DNA of 64,000 bases from CAVORD01 sp963698535 (GCA_963698535.1 CAVORD010000001.1:1922001-1986000), one strand, 5' to 3'; counted from the stretch's first letter, positions 45,866 to 56,054 are shown. Notes: generated from the sequence alone by a model not told the origin. Numbers and translations: made by a program.

Positions 45866-47377
45866 ATGAAGAAAATTTTATATATTTTAAGCTTAACCGC
45901 TGTGATGGGGTTGATATTCAACTCCTGCAGCGAGGACTACCTAGAGACCAAGCCTACGGACCAGGTTGCCGAGGGCTCCGTATTCACCACCCTTGACAAC
46001 GCCTGGGCTACACTGAACGGTATCCACAGGGCGATGTACATACAGTATAGTGCCCAGGATCAGGCCGGACAGGGATCAGTAATGATCAACACAGACATGA
46101 TGGGCGAAGACCTGGTGATGACAGCCGCCGGTAACGGATGGTTCAACACTATCTACAAATGGGATGGTCACCGCAACGAGAACAACGGAACAGTATACTT
46201 TGTGTACAGGTTCTACTACAAGCTCATTGCCAATGCCAACATGATTATTGCCAACATTGACAATATCACAGGGGATGCTGCTCAGAAAGCAGCTATAAAG
46301 GGTCAGGCTCTTGCGTACAGAGCATGGTGCCACTTCCAGCTGGTACAGTTCTTTGGCGACAGGTACAATGCTTCTGCCGTTCCAAATAACCAGCTTGGCG
46401 TTTCAATAATGACCATGAATACCATTGAACCTATTCCGCGTTCAACAGTAGAGGAAGTATATACTCAGATTTTGACAGACATCAATGAGTCAATTACACT
46501 GCTTGGTACCGCTTCTGCACGTCCGCATAAATCACATTTGAACCTGAGCGTAGCTAAGGGTATCAAGGCGCGCGTAGCCCTTGCAATGCAGAACTATGCA
46601 CTTGCAGCACAGATGGCCGATGAAGCCCGCGCAGGATACAACCTGATGACAAACACCGAGTATAAGGCAGGTTTCAACAAACTGAGCAATCAGGAGTGGA
46701 TGTGGGGAACCGAGATGATCTCAGAGCAGGGTGTCTATTTTTACAGCTTCTTTGCTTATATGTCATGGAACTTCAGTTCAACAAACATCAGGGGTAACCC
46801 CAAGGCTATCAATGCGCAGTTATATGCCCTTATTCCTGCAACTGATGTTCGCAAAACACTCTGGGAACCGGCTCCAACTACTGTTAACTTCCCATTGCCA
46901 TTGACAACTTTTGCCCGTTATGCATATATGAACAGGAAATTCATGGCGTTCGATGCAGCTTCAAGCTGGGGTGATGTACCCTACATGAGAGCAGGCGAGA
47001 TGTATTATATTGCAGCTGAAGCTTATGCACGCCTTGGTGGTGCTGCCAATGAACTGCTTGCACAGCAGAGGCTCTTTACTGTTAACGTTAACAGGGACCC
47101 ATCTTATGTTCAATCTACCAATACAGGCCAGGCTCTTATCGATGAGATAATGGTGTACCGCCGTGTTGAACTATGGGGAGAAGGCCACAGATTTCTTGAC
47201 CTGAAACGTACCAATTCTGATCTTAACAGACCTATTGGTGCCAACAATACAGGTCTTCACCAGACTTCACTTTGTACAGTATCTGCTATTCCTGCAGGTG
47301 ATATCAGGTGGACATGGTTGCTGCCAAAAGCAGAGATCGATGCTACAAAAGGAGTTATAGTACAGAACCCGCTTTAG
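45866..47377 (+). CDS. SusD/RagB surface lipoprotein
   Basis: 503 residues with a lipobox (LIFNSC) and the SusD start CSEDYLETKPTDQVAEGSVF. TPR-like helices and the C-terminal RVELWGEGHRFLDLKRT are typical of the family. SusD forms the lid that captures ligand over the SusC barrel. It starts 12 nt after susC, so the two genes form one operon, which ends at the terminator at 47400. Confidence 0.95.
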   Translation: MKKILYILSLTAVMGLIFNSCSEDYLETKPTDQVAEGSVFTTLDNAWATLNGIHRAMYIQYSAQDQAGQGSVMINTDMMGEDLVMTAAGNGWFNTIYKWDGHRNENNGTVYFVYRFYYKLIANANMIIANIDNITGDAAQKAAIKGQALAYRAWCHFQLVQFFGDRYNASAVPNNQLGVSIMTMNTIEPIPRSTVEEVYTQILTDINESITLLGTASARPHKSHLNLSVAKGIKARVALAMQNYALAAQMADEARAGYNLMTNTEYKAGFNKLSNQEWMWGTEMISEQGVYFYSFFAYMSWNFSSTNIRGNPKAINAQLYALIPATDVRKTLWEPAPTTVNFPLPLTTFARYAYMNRKFMAFDAASSWGDVPYMRAGEMYYIAAEAYARLGGAANELLAQQRLFTVNVNRDPSYVQSTNTGQALIDEIMVYRRVELWGEGHRFLDLKRTNSDLNRPIGANNTGLHQTSLCTVSAIPAGDIRWTWLLPKAEIDATKGVIVQNPL

Positions 47378-47399
47378 TACTTAATTGTTATAATTGTCA

Positions 47400-47426
47400 A
47401 AGGCCACCCCCTCGGGTGGCCTTTTT
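47400..47426 (+). terminator. Rho-independent terminator of the susCD operon
   Basis: AAGGCCACCC-CCTC-GGGTGGCCTT followed by T residues. Its A-rich left side may also serve the convergent mscL. Confidence 0.9.
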
Positions 47427-47470
47427 CTATTACACTATTCGTGTAGTAATATTGATGAAATCCTGAATTA

Positions 47471-47902
47471 CTATTTCTTCAGCAGATCCCTTATCTCACC
47501 TAATAGTATCTCCTCATTCGATGGCAAAGGAGCCGGCTTTGGTGCTGCCTCTTCCTTCTTCTGCAGGCGGCTTATAAGCCTGACAAAAAGAAATATGGCA
47601 AAGGCAACAATAATAAAATCAATGGTGTTCTGGAAAAACATACCATACTTAATTGATACGGCAGCAATGGCATCGCTGACCATTACGTCGCCACTCATTA
47701 CTGCCGGTTTGGCCTTCTGAAGAACAATACCGAGATCTTTAAAATCTACTCTGCCGAGGAGAATCCCCAGGGGTGGCATTAATACATCATTAACAAGTGA
47801 GGAGATGATCTTGCCAAAGGATGCTCCGATAATGATACCAACAGCAAGGTCTACTACATTCCCCTTCATGGCAAAAGCCTTGAATTCTTTTAATACGCTC
47901 AT
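47471..47902 (-). CDS. mscL: Large-conductance mechanosensitive channel
   Basis: 143 residues. The N-terminal amphipathic helix and first membrane helix (EFKAFAMKGNVVDLAVGIIIGASFGKIISSLVNDVLMPPLG) and the second helix (FIIVAFAIFLFVRLI) match MscL closely. The cytoplasmic tail is Lys/Glu rich. The pentameric channel opens under membrane tension and releases solutes on osmotic downshock. Confidence 0.96.
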   Translation of the reverse strand: MSVLKEFKAFAMKGNVVDLAVGIIIGASFGKIISSLVNDVLMPPLGILLGRVDFKDLGIVLQKAKPAVMSGDVMVSDAIAAVSIKYGMFFQNTIDFIIVAFAIFLFVRLISRLQKKEEAAPKPAPLPSNEEILLGEIRDLLKK

Positions 47903-47981
47903 AATTATTGTTTTAGGTTTATAAAAAATTGCCTGATGATAATAAACAGACTTATAGTAATTTTGTTTAACACAAGTTAAT

Positions 47982-48704
47982 CTAATTGTCCTGTGTAGTC
48001 AAGTCTCTGATAACTACTGAAGCACAGCATATCCCGAAAATGGCCGGCATATAGGAGATGGTCCCAACGATCGATGCCTTATTGGTCTCCTCGTCAGTCA
48101 GTATAATCTTCTCCTTATCAACCACCTCATCCGAAAAGACAACCTTCACCCCTTCTCTTACCCCAAGACGATGGAGTTTCTTCCTCACTATCCTGGCAAG
48201 AGGACAGGTATATGACTCATCGATATCTGAGATCTTTACACTAAGCGGATCTACCTTACCTCCCGCGCCCATAGAGCTTACAATGGGTATTCCCCTGTTT
48301 ACGGTATGAAAGATAAGAAACACCTTAGGCGACAAAGTATCTATGGCATCGACAACGTAATCAAAGTCATCCTGCAATACCTCAATCATTCGGTCATCGC
48401 GCAGAAACTCATTAATTATTGTCAGTTCAAGTTGCGGATTAATATCTTTTAGCCTGTCGCCCATGATCGCACTCTTCGACTTTCCCTCCGTACTCTCAAG
48501 AGCCGGCAGCTGCCTGTTACGGTTTGATCTCTTGACAACATCGCCGTCGACGATGGTCATTCTGCCCACCCCGGCACGGCATATCATCTCCGCCGCATAG
48601 GCTCCTACTCCGCCAAGTCCAACAACAAGGACATTTTTCCCGGCCAGTTTCCTGACCTTCTCCTCACCCAGAAGTAATACTGTACGGTTGAGCCACTCTT
48701 CCAT
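47982..48704 (-). CDS. tcdA: tRNA threonylcarbamoyladenosine dehydratase (ThiF/MoeB-like)
   Basis: 240 residues. ThiF-fold adenylation domain with VLVVGLGGVGAYAAEMICRAGV (ATP site) and DVVKRSNRNRQLPAL, and the TcdA-type segments DFDYVVDAIDTLSPKV and SSMGAGGKVDPLSVKISDI. TcdA cyclises the t6A modification at position 37 of ANN-decoding tRNAs to ct6A. The lack of the MoeB CxxC zinc pairs supports TcdA over MoeB/ThiF. It abuts the tatD gene exactly: that stop codon is immediately followed by this ATG, so the two are co-transcribed. Confidence 0.88.
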   Translation of the reverse strand: MEEWLNRTVLLLGEEKVRKLAGKNVLVVGLGGVGAYAAEMICRAGVGRMTIVDGDVVKRSNRNRQLPALESTEGKSKSAIMGDRLKDINPQLELTIINEFLRDDRMIEVLQDDFDYVVDAIDTLSPKVFLIFHTVNRGIPIVSSMGAGGKVDPLSVKISDIDESYTCPLARIVRKKLHRLGVREGVKVVFSDEVVDKEKIILTDEETNKASIVGTISYMPAIFGICCASVVIRDLTTQDN

Positions 48705-49391
48705 CTATTTGCCTGAAAATGTTTCTAAAACAGTATTATCTCTACCAAGAAATCTGACCGTGTTTTTACAGATGATCTCCTCGAGCTCCTCAATGGCTAT
48801 TTTGAGTATCGATGCTACCTCGGCATAAACCTCTTCTATTTTCACCCCGAATCCATCAGTTTCAATCAGAAGCTGATCCAGGGGTATGGAATTAATTAGT
48901 GCCCCGGCCGATCCCTGCATAACAAAAGGAGCCCAGGGGGAGAGATATATATTTCGCGAAGCCAGCTGACGTGTCAGATCGGGCTTTCCACGGAAGCCAT
49001 GTACCATCCAGGGTGTTGCTGGCCTAAGCATACTGTGAGCCTCAAACAAAACTCCCCATGATTTAACGCTGTGGATTATTACTGGTTTGTTCAACTCCTC
49101 TGCCAGTCGTACCTGACGACTAAAATGATCCATCTGAACAGTGGCCGCGGCCCCCTTCAGCGAGTCGAAGCCACACTCCCCCACGGCAACAAAATTGTCG
49201 AATGTACTAAGCCTTTTTAATTCATTGAACAGCTCATCGCCATTATACTCATCAAGATACCACGGGTGCAATCCTGCTGAAAAAAGGGACTCAGGAATAT
49301 TTTCGACAGGACCCTCTCCCAGCGTGATATTCTCAACATTGAGAATGTTGCGACGAGGTAATGACCTGTGTGTATGAATATCTATGAACAT
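48705..49391 (-). CDS. TatD-family metal-dependent hydrolase
   Basis: 228 residues. Metal-site motifs of the family: MFIDIHTHR at the N-terminus, VGECGFDS, KPVIIHSVKSW, WMVHGFRGKPDLT and LLIETDGFG. Members are DNases or D-aminoacyl hydrolases. It is shorter than classical TatD (about 260), lacking part of the C-terminal helices. It precedes tcdA without a gap and starts 5 nt after the end of gltX, giving a gltX-tatD-tcdA transcription unit. Confidence 0.88.
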   Translation of the reverse strand: MFIDIHTHRSLPRRNILNVENITLGEGPVENIPESLFSAGLHPWYLDEYNGDELFNELKRLSTFDNFVAVGECGFDSLKGAAATVQMDHFSRQVRLAEELNKPVIIHSVKSWGVLFEAHSMLRPATPWMVHGFRGKPDLTRQLASRNIYLSPWAPFVMQGSAGALINSIPLDQLLIETDGFGVKIEEVYAEVASILKIAIEELEEIICKNTVRFLGRDNTVLETFSGK

Positions 49392-49396
49392 TGTTG

Positions 49397-50901
49397 TTAA
49401 TGCGGAAGAACTTTCACGGCTCTCTCTATCCTTCTTTGTGTCTCATCTGTCCCCAGAACGGCAATAATATCAAATACTGACGGGCCTTTTAGTTCCCCTA
49501 CCAGGGCAAGCCTGAGGGCATTCATTACATTACCCATCCCATAACCCTTCTCATTTATCCACTCTTTGATCTTCGTTTCTGCTTCGTCAACGGGAAGGTG
49601 ACCGAGCAACTCCAGCTGAGGACAGATATCTGTCAGCATTTGTGCGGTTTCCGGCTTCCACCTCTTTGAAACAGCATCCTTATCATAAGTTTCAGGCGCA
49701 ATGAAGAAAAAGGCCGACTCTTCCCATAGATCGCCGATGAAAGTTATCCTTTCGCGTACGAGCTGCACAATTTTTAAGATCGTTCCCTTTGAGGCATTAA
49801 TTCTCTTCTTTCGGAGGTGTTCTTCAAAATCTTCTGCCAGCTTTTCATCGGATAGCTTATGCATATACTGACTGTTGAACCATTTGGCTTTATCGGGGTC
49901 GAACCTTGCTCCCGACTTTGATATCCGGTCAATTGAGAATGCCTCAATAAGTTCATCCATTGAAAAAAGCTCCTGCTCTGTTCCCGGGTTCCATCCCAGC
50001 ATAGCAAGCATGTTCACGAATGCATCCGGCAGATAACCATCCTCCCTGTAACCTCTTGCTGTTTCCCCTTGTGGCCAGAACAGCGGAAAAACAGGGAATC
50101 CAAGCTTGTCGCCGTCTCTTTTGCTTAACTTACCTTTCCCAGTGGGTTTGAGCAGCAGCGGGAGATGTGCAAACTGTGGCGGCTCCCAGCCGAAAGCTTT
50201 GTAAAGACCAACATGCAGGGGCAAGCGATGGTAGCCACTCTTCTCCCCTTATCACATGAGTTATCTCCATGAGATGATCGTCTACAATATTTGCCAGATG
50301 ATAGGTTGGCATCCCGTCTGATTTAAAGAGAACCTTATCGTCGAGAGTAGAGGAATTAACAATAATGTCCCCTCTTATTAGGTCGGTCATCCTGATCTCT
50401 GCATTCTTCCTCTGTATGGAATCTGATAACGTAAGGACTGCCATCCTCCAATAACCCCTGCCATTCCTCTTTCTTCATCGACAAAGAGTTACTCAACGAC
50501 ATTCTGACAGAACCATTATATGTAAAAACCTCTCCTTTTGATTCTGCTTCCAACCTTAGCTTTTCCAGTTCCTCCGGTGTATCGAAGGCATAATATGCTG
50601 ATCCGTTTTCAAGCAGCGTGTCTACGTATTTTCTATATATCTCTTTCCTTTCGCTCTGTCTGTAAGGTCCGAATTTTCCGCCTTCGCGAATTCCTTCATC
50701 AAACCTTATTCCGCACCACTCCAGCGATTCAATAATATAATCCTCTGCTCCTTCAACAAATCGTGTCTGATCGGTATCTTCAATACGAAGAATAAATACT
50801 CCGCCATTCTTTTTTGCAAAAAGATAGTTGTAAAGCGCTGTCCTTACTCCTCCAATATGAAGAGGTCCCGTAGGACTTGGTGCAAATCGTACCCTGACCA
50901 T
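49397..50901 (-). CDS. gltX: Glutamyl-tRNA synthetase with two frameshifts
   Basis: Three overlapping frames cover the whole enzyme: RFAPSPTGPLHIGGVRTALY (HIGH-type motif, from ATG 50901), then NAEIRMTDLIRGDIIVNSST and LANIVDDHLMEITHVIRGEE, then GKGKLSKRDGDKLGFPVF (KMSKS-type) and the anticodon-binding domain to 49397. Removing one G in GAGGAAGAATGC near 50400 and one G in CTTGCCCCTG near 50225 gives about 500 residues. It charges tRNA-Glu. As gltX is essential and each break needs only one extra base removed, these are most likely sequence errors. Confidence 0.93.
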
Positions 50902-51043
50902 ATTCTTTTACCCTGTTGTTATATGGTGCAAAGATAGTTATTGAGAGACAAATTAGTGAGAATAATAAAAATCAGGTTTTGAACGGTTGAAATATTTTAC
51001 CTTTACATAGTAATAACACCGTTTAAAATAATAATACTACGAT

Positions 51044-52080
51044 ATGGCTAAAATGAAAGCTCTTGTTAAGGCAAAACCCGCCAAGGGATTATGGATGGAG
51101 GATGTACCTGTCCCTGAACCCGGTATCAACGATGTTCTCATAAAGGTAAAGAAATCGGCTATTTGCGGTACTGATCTTCACATTTATATGTGGGATGCCA
51201 TGGGCTGCAAAGACCATAAAGACACCTATGGTCATCGGTCATGAGTATATGGGTCATGTGGCGGCCGTAGGAGCCGGTGTTGCAAATATCAAAGGTGGGC
51301 GACAGGGTAACAGGTGAGGGTCATCTGGCTTGCGGCGTATGCCGTAACTGCAGAAGAGGAAAGGAGCATGTTTGTGAAAATACGGTTGGTATCGGTGTTA
51401 ATATTGACGGTTCTTTTGCTGAGTATGTTAAGGTACCTGCAAAAAACGTTATTCCTCTCGACAGCAGGATACCCGATGAATGGGCCTCCATAATGGATCC
51501 CTTTGGTAACGCAACACATACTGCACTCTCATGGCCTTTGCTGGGTGAGGATGTTCTCATTACCGGGTCGGGACTTATCGGATCTATGGCTGTAGCTATC
51601 GCAAAATATGCAGGAGCGAGATACATCGTTGCCAGTGATCTGAGCGACTATCGCCTGGATATAGCCAAAAAGATGGGCGCTACTCTAACAGTAAACCCTT
51701 CAAAGGGAGAGAAGATATCGGATGCAGTAAAGAAACTCGGAATGAGAGGCTTCGATGTGGGTCTTGAAATGTCGGGCTCTCCTCTCGCCTTCAAGGAGAT
51801 GATCTCCAATATGTACAACGGCTCCAACATGTCCCTGCTGGGTATTCTTCCATCCAACTTTGAGGTTCCCTGGAGTGATATTATTTTTAAGGCCATAACC
51901 ATGAAAGGTATTTACGGACGAGAAATGTGGGAGACATGGTACAAAATGGAGATGATGATAATAGGAGGCCTAGACCTTAATCCTGTTATTACCCACCGCT
52001 ACCATATCGACGATTTCCAGAAGGGCTTCGACGCCATGGAAGATGGCAACTGCGGTAAGGTGATCCTTAGCTGGGAATAA
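51044..52080 (+). CDS. tdh: L-threonine 3-dehydrogenase, zinc MDR family, with two frameshifts
   Basis: Zinc-dependent medium-chain dehydrogenase. The first frame has KSAICGTDLHIYMWDA (catalytic-zinc Cys). Removing one A after GCC near 51200 continues WAAKTIKTPMVIGHEYMGHV, and removing one G near 51288 continues VGDRVTGEGHLACGVCRNCRRGKEHVC (structural zinc cysteines), ISGSGLIGSMA-type NAD site and DLNPVITHRYHIDDFQKGF. The corrected product has 344 residues, as expected. It oxidises L-threonine to 2-amino-3-ketobutyrate, which Kbl cleaves with CoA to glycine and acetyl-CoA; a kbl is at 56055 and a kbl-like gene at 54614. Confidence 0.9.
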
Positions 52081-52478
52081 GGCAGGCGAATGACAACGGA
52101 CAACAGATCGAAGCGAAGCGAAGATCCTGACCGTAGCGTCAGGACAACAGACCAGACCGTAGCGGAGCGAAGATCAACTGACCGTAGCGTCAGGACAACG
52201 AAGACTGCCAACTGCCAACTGAAGACTGGTTTTAATTACTGAGTTAACTATGTAATTAATTATGTAATTAACTATATAGTTATTCCCCTACAACTTCTCC
52301 CTGATTGGGGGAGAAGAAATTTCCTTATAACATCACCGTAAGAAGGATCAGTACTTAACTGCTCCTTTTTTGTTAAGAATATGTTCGTAATCAGCAACAT
52401 GTGTTGCCCAGACTTTTTGACTGTTAATAAAAAAACATTAACTTACGAGTAGTTAATAACCTAACCCACCATTATTTT
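52081..52478. other. Gene-free stretch with repeat remnants and an AT-rich array
   Basis: 52110-52200 holds AGATCCTGACCGTAGCGTCAGG-like words (two partial copies with CCTGAC / GTCAGG palindromes), related to the 73-bp repeat at 34.3/35.4 kb. 52231-52284 is the array of TAATTA and GTTAAC words also found at 29960-30017. No coding frame is convincing. Confidence 0.65.
52231..52284. repeat. AT-rich array of short imperfect palindromes, second locus
   Basis: Shares ATGTAATTAATTAT and ACTGAGTTAA with the array at 29960-30017 and has the same mix of TAATTA, GTTAAC and TATAGTTA words. About 195 nt before the acs-like gene. Confidence 0.7.
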
Positions 52479-54182
52479 ATGTCGAACATTGGTAACTACA
52501 GCGACCGGATAAAGAACTTTAGCTGGTCAATTGCTGAGAGTGAGCTTGGCTATAGGCATGGTGATCCCATTAATATAGGCTGGTATTGCTCCGACAGGAT
52601 ATGTGAGCAGGGTAAAGGTGAAAAGACTGCATTGATCTGGGAGGGATACGGTGGCGTTGAAAAGCAGTTCACTTTTAACCAGGTTCGCATAGCTACTAAT
52701 ACTATTGCTTCCTTCCTTTCCGGTCTGGGAATTCTTCCCGAGGAGAGGGTCTGTCTGTTCATGGACCGTATCCCTGAACTTTATCTCTCATTTGTTGCAG
52801 TACTTAAGACCGGGGCTGTAGTCCAGCCTCTTTTCAGTGCTTTTGGCGAGGAGTCATTGTTCGTTAGGCTTGAAAATGCAGGTACAAAGGCCATTATCAC
52901 TCAGAGAAAGCATCTTTCGAAGGTCAGGAGAATTATTGAACGGCTGCCTGACCTTAAGCACATTATTATCGTCGACCAGCCTGAGGGCAAGGATCTTTGC
53001 GATATGGAGATACCTTTCATTCTCGATAAAGCCGCTCCTGTGGAGACCTTTCAAATTGCAAAGACAGGACCTGAATCGCCCTCAGTATTGCACTATACCT
53101 CAGGCACTACGGGGCAACCAAAAGGTGTCCACCATGTACACTACAGCCTCATCTCACAATACCTTACAACGAAGTGGGTGCTCGACCTTCAGGATAATGA
53201 TATCTACTGGTGCACTGCCGATCCCGGATGGGTTACCGGTACTTCCTATGGTATTATTGGTCCCTGGAGTATGGGCATAACACAGTGTGTTCTCGACTCA
53301 GGGTTCTCTGCCGATGCATGGTACCGCTTCATTGAAAAGAATCGTGTGTCGATGTGGTACTCTGCTCCTACAGCCATACGATCGCTTATGAAGGCAGGAG
53401 AAGATGTTGTACGCAAGTACGACCTTAGTTCCCTTCGCCACCTTGCAAGTGTGGGGGAACCCCTGAATGCCGAAGCAGTAATATGGTCGGAGAGGGTTTT
53501 CGGGAAAGCGTTCCTCGATACCTTCTGGCAAACAGAAACAGGCTCCATGATGATCTGTAACTATCCCGGTATGAAGATCAAGCCGGGTAGTATGGGCAAA
53601 CCCTTCCCCGGAATCGAGGGTGTGGTTCTTGATAATAAGAGCTTCACACCCATTACGGAAACAGGCAAGGTAGGACTGATAGCCTTCAAGCCCGGATGGC
53701 CGGCCATGATGAGGAATTACTGGAGGAACGAAGAGAAGTATAAGGAGAAGTTCGTAAACGGATGGTACCTGTCGGGCGATAAAGCCTACATAGATGCCGA
53801 GGGATACTTCTGGTTTATTGGTCGCGATGATGATGTTATCAATACCGGTGGCCATCTGGTAAGTCCCTTTGAAGTGGAATCTGCACTTCTTGAGCATCCT
53901 GCCGTTGGGGAATCGGCAGTCGTTGCCAAGCCCGATGAAGTAAATATGGAGGTCGTGAAAGCTTTTGTTACACTTAAACCCGGTTTTAAGGTAACCGATG
54001 ATCTCGACCTGGAGATAATGAACTTCATAAGGAAAAAACTATCATCGCTGGCAATGCCTCAGGAGATAGAGTATGTCGACTCCCTCCCTAAGACACGCAG
54101 CGGAAAGATAATGCGCCGCATCCTTCATGCCAAGGAGTGGGGAGAAGAGATTGGCGATGTATCGACGCTGGAGAATGATTAA
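52479..54182 (+). CDS. AMP-forming acyl/acetyl-CoA synthetase-like ligase
   Basis: 567 residues of the ANL superfamily: P-loop TSGTTGQPKGVHHVHYS (about 207-223), WCTADPGWVTGTSYGIIGPW, FWQTETGSMMI with the Trp that in acetyl-CoA synthetases limits the pocket to short acyl groups, SGDKAYIDAEGYFWFIGRDDDVINTGGHLVSP and the C-terminal Lys in PKTRSGKIMRRIL. It resembles the AcsA-type (B. subtilis-like) enzyme, so acetate or another short acid is the likely substrate (inference). It is followed closely by an ACP and an alpha-oxoamine synthase. Confidence 0.88.
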   Translation: MSNIGNYSDRIKNFSWSIAESELGYRHGDPINIGWYCSDRICEQGKGEKTALIWEGYGGVEKQFTFNQVRIATNTIASFLSGLGILPEERVCLFMDRIPELYLSFVAVLKTGAVVQPLFSAFGEESLFVRLENAGTKAIITQRKHLSKVRRIIERLPDLKHIIIVDQPEGKDLCDMEIPFILDKAAPVETFQIAKTGPESPSVLHYTSGTTGQPKGVHHVHYSLISQYLTTKWVLDLQDNDIYWCTADPGWVTGTSYGIIGPWSMGITQCVLDSGFSADAWYRFIEKNRVSMWYSAPTAIRSLMKAGEDVVRKYDLSSLRHLASVGEPLNAEAVIWSERVFGKAFLDTFWQTETGSMMICNYPGMKIKPGSMGKPFPGIEGVVLDNKSFTPITETGKVGLIAFKPGWPAMMRNYWRNEEKYKEKFVNGWYLSGDKAYIDAEGYFWFIGRDDDVINTGGHLVSPFEVESALLEHPAVGESAVVAKPDEVNMEVVKAFVTLKPGFKVTDDLDLEIMNFIRKKLSSLAMPQEIEYVDSLPKTRSGKIMRRILHAKEWGEEIGDVSTLEND

Positions 54183-54304
54183 GAGGCGACAGGCAACTGA
54201 CGACAGGTGACGGGGAAATGGTAACAGGTACCTGCAAAGAATGTGTTCTCTGTTGTCTTCTACTTGAAAATATCAAATAACTGAAATCTTAAATACTAAA
54301 ATCT

Positions 54305-54553
54305 ATGGAAAATATGAAAGACATCATCCTCCAGTACGTTATAAACGAATACCGCGAGGATGAAGATGATGAACTCACATACGACACACCGCTGATATCA
54401 AGCGGGTTCGTCGACTCTTTTTCAATGGTGTCGCTGAAGGTGTTTCTTGAAAGGAAGTTCCAGATAAAGATACCTGATGATAAGGCAACACCCGAAGCTT
54501 TTGACTCGGTCAACAAGATCGTAAAACTGGTGAACGAATATATCGGACAATAG
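54305..54553 (+). CDS. Stand-alone acyl carrier protein
   Basis: 82 residues, acidic, all of it one ACP domain: LTYDTPLISSGFVDSFSMVSLKVFLERKFQIKIPDD. The phosphopantetheine serine is in FVDSFSMV (D-S-F, where housekeeping AcpP has D-S-L). It lies between the acyl ligase and the Kbl-like gene, not in a fatty-acid synthase cluster, so it is a dedicated carrier. Both neighbours are in the same direction, within 125 nt upstream and 60 nt downstream. Confidence 0.9.
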   Translation: MENMKDIILQYVINEYREDEDDELTYDTPLISSGFVDSFSMVSLKVFLERKFQIKIPDDKATPEAFDSVNKIVKLVNEYIGQ

Positions 54554-54613
54554 ACCAGCATATCCGGATGTTGTCAATTCCTTTATTCATTTTAACCCAA
54601 AAACTTTTGAATC

Positions 54614-55861
54614 ATGAGTTACAGTAATAAAATAAGAGATATTTATACTAATCAGCTTGAGGAGATCAGGAAGGGTGGGATTTTTAAGGAGGAGAGGTTT
54701 ATTCATTCAACACAGGCTGCGGATATTGAGGTTGAATTTCCTGTGGGCTCCAGCCCCAAGAAGGTAATTAACATGTGTGCCAATAACTACCTGGGGCTAT
54801 CGAGCCACCCCGATGTTATAAACGCGGCACGCGATGGACTTAACACCAGGGGTTATGGCATGTCATCGGTACGGTTTATCTGTGGTACGCAGGACATTCA
54901 CAGAGAGCTGGAAGCGAAGGTCTCAAAATTCCTTGGCACGGAAGACACAATTCTCTTTCCCTCGTGCATGGATGCCAATGCCGGTGTTTTTGAGGCACTT
55001 CTAACCAGCGAGGATATCATGATCAGCGACCGACTGGTACATGCTTCAATCATCGACGGGATGAGGCTTTGCAGTGCCGAACATGATACATTCAAGCATT
55101 CCGACATGCAGCATCTGGAGGAAAAACTAAAGCTTCATGCCTGTAAGCGTATCAAGCTCGTAATTACCGACGGGGTGTTCTCAATGGACGGCGATATTGC
55201 AAAACTCGATGAGATGGTAGCCCTCTGCGAAAAATATGATGCCATGCTCTTTCTCGACGACAGTCATGGTACAGGATTCATCGGAAAAACGGGACGGGGA
55301 TCGCATGAGCTCAGGAATGTGTTAGGCAAGATCGATATTATAACCACAACATTCGGCAAAGCTCTGGGTGGCGCTTCGGGAGGTTGTGTAAGCGGTCATA
55401 AGGAGATAGTGGCTATGTGCCGGCAGAAAGCAAGGCCTTACCTCTTCTCCAATACAATTGCTCCTGTTGTAGTATCCGGGGTGCTTAAAGTATTTGATAT
55501 CCTTTCGGGAAGCACCGAGAGAAGGGATAAGCTTGAGAAGAATACCCTATACTGGAGGAAGGGACTGACCGATGCCGGTCTGATAATCAAAGAAGGTGAA
55601 AGTCCTATCGTCCCGGTGATGCTCTTCAATGCCAAGCTGTCGCAGGATATCTCAAAGGATCTCTTCAGTGAAGGGATATACGCCATAGGATTCTTCTTCC
55701 CTGTTGTTCCCAACGGACAGGCCAGGATAAGAACACAGATATCGGCAGGTCACGAGATTCACCATCTCGATAAAGCCCTGGCTGCATTCGAAAAGGTGGG
55801 TAAGAAACATGGTATACTGGGATTGTCGAAGCAGGAGATAATAGCAAAGTACGGTTTGTAA
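54614..55861 (+). CDS. Alpha-oxoamine synthase, divergent Kbl-like paralogue
   Basis: 415 residues, PLP-dependent fold type I. Active-site Lys in TTFGKALGGASGG, with DDSHGTGFIG and HGTGF-like Asp/His PLP contacts, and NNYLGLSSHPDV at the N-terminus. It departs from Kbl in regions that differ among family members (PSCMDANAGVFEALLTSEDIMISDRLVHASI, SAEHDTFKHSDMQHLE). Kbl, KBL-like serine palmitoyltransferase, ALA synthase and BioF all belong here, joining an amino acid to an acyl thioester. Next to an ACP and acyl ligase, acyl-ACP as the donor is likely (inference). A canonical Kbl paralogue follows at 56055. Confidence 0.88.
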   Translation: MSYSNKIRDIYTNQLEEIRKGGIFKEERFIHSTQAADIEVEFPVGSSPKKVINMCANNYLGLSSHPDVINAARDGLNTRGYGMSSVRFICGTQDIHRELEAKVSKFLGTEDTILFPSCMDANAGVFEALLTSEDIMISDRLVHASIIDGMRLCSAEHDTFKHSDMQHLEEKLKLHACKRIKLVITDGVFSMDGDIAKLDEMVALCEKYDAMLFLDDSHGTGFIGKTGRGSHELRNVLGKIDIITTTFGKALGGASGGCVSGHKEIVAMCRQKARPYLFSNTIAPVVVSGVLKVFDILSGSTERRDKLEKNTLYWRKGLTDAGLIIKEGESPIVPVMLFNAKLSQDISKDLFSEGIYAIGFFFPVVPNGQARIRTQISAGHEIHHLDKALAAFEKVGKKHGILGLSKQEIIAKYGL

Positions 55862-55900
55862 TATCATCTATCTTCAACTCAGAGGCGAACAAATATTCAC

Positions 55901-55936
55901 CCGGGTACGTTTTAAGAGAGCGTGCCCGGTTTTTTT
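55901..55936 (+). terminator. Rho-independent terminator after the Kbl-like gene
   Basis: CCGGGTACG / CGTGCCCGG stem (one mismatch), 11-nt loop and a run of T residues. It ends the acs-acp-kbl-like unit before the second kbl. Confidence 0.9.
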
Positions 55937-56022
55937 ATCCCCTTTTTGTAAAAAAGATGCGACAATTGTACTTTCTCAACCTTAAATATGATATTATTCA
56001 CGGGCCATCTGTTAAGTTAGAT

Positions 56023-56030
56023 TAAATTTG
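56023..56030 (+). promoter_or_regulatory. -7 element of kbl
   Basis: TAAATTTG, 24 nt before the ATG at 56055. It lies at or inside an alternative start at 56028, which supports the later start. Confidence 0.45.
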
Positions 56031-56054
56031 CAGCCTGAATTAAACAAACACAAA

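Noticed and set aside
52479..54182. Long-chain acyl-CoA/ACP synthetase
   Set aside because: The motif WQTETG with Trp and overall similarity to AcsA favour a short-chain substrate; kept only as an alternative.
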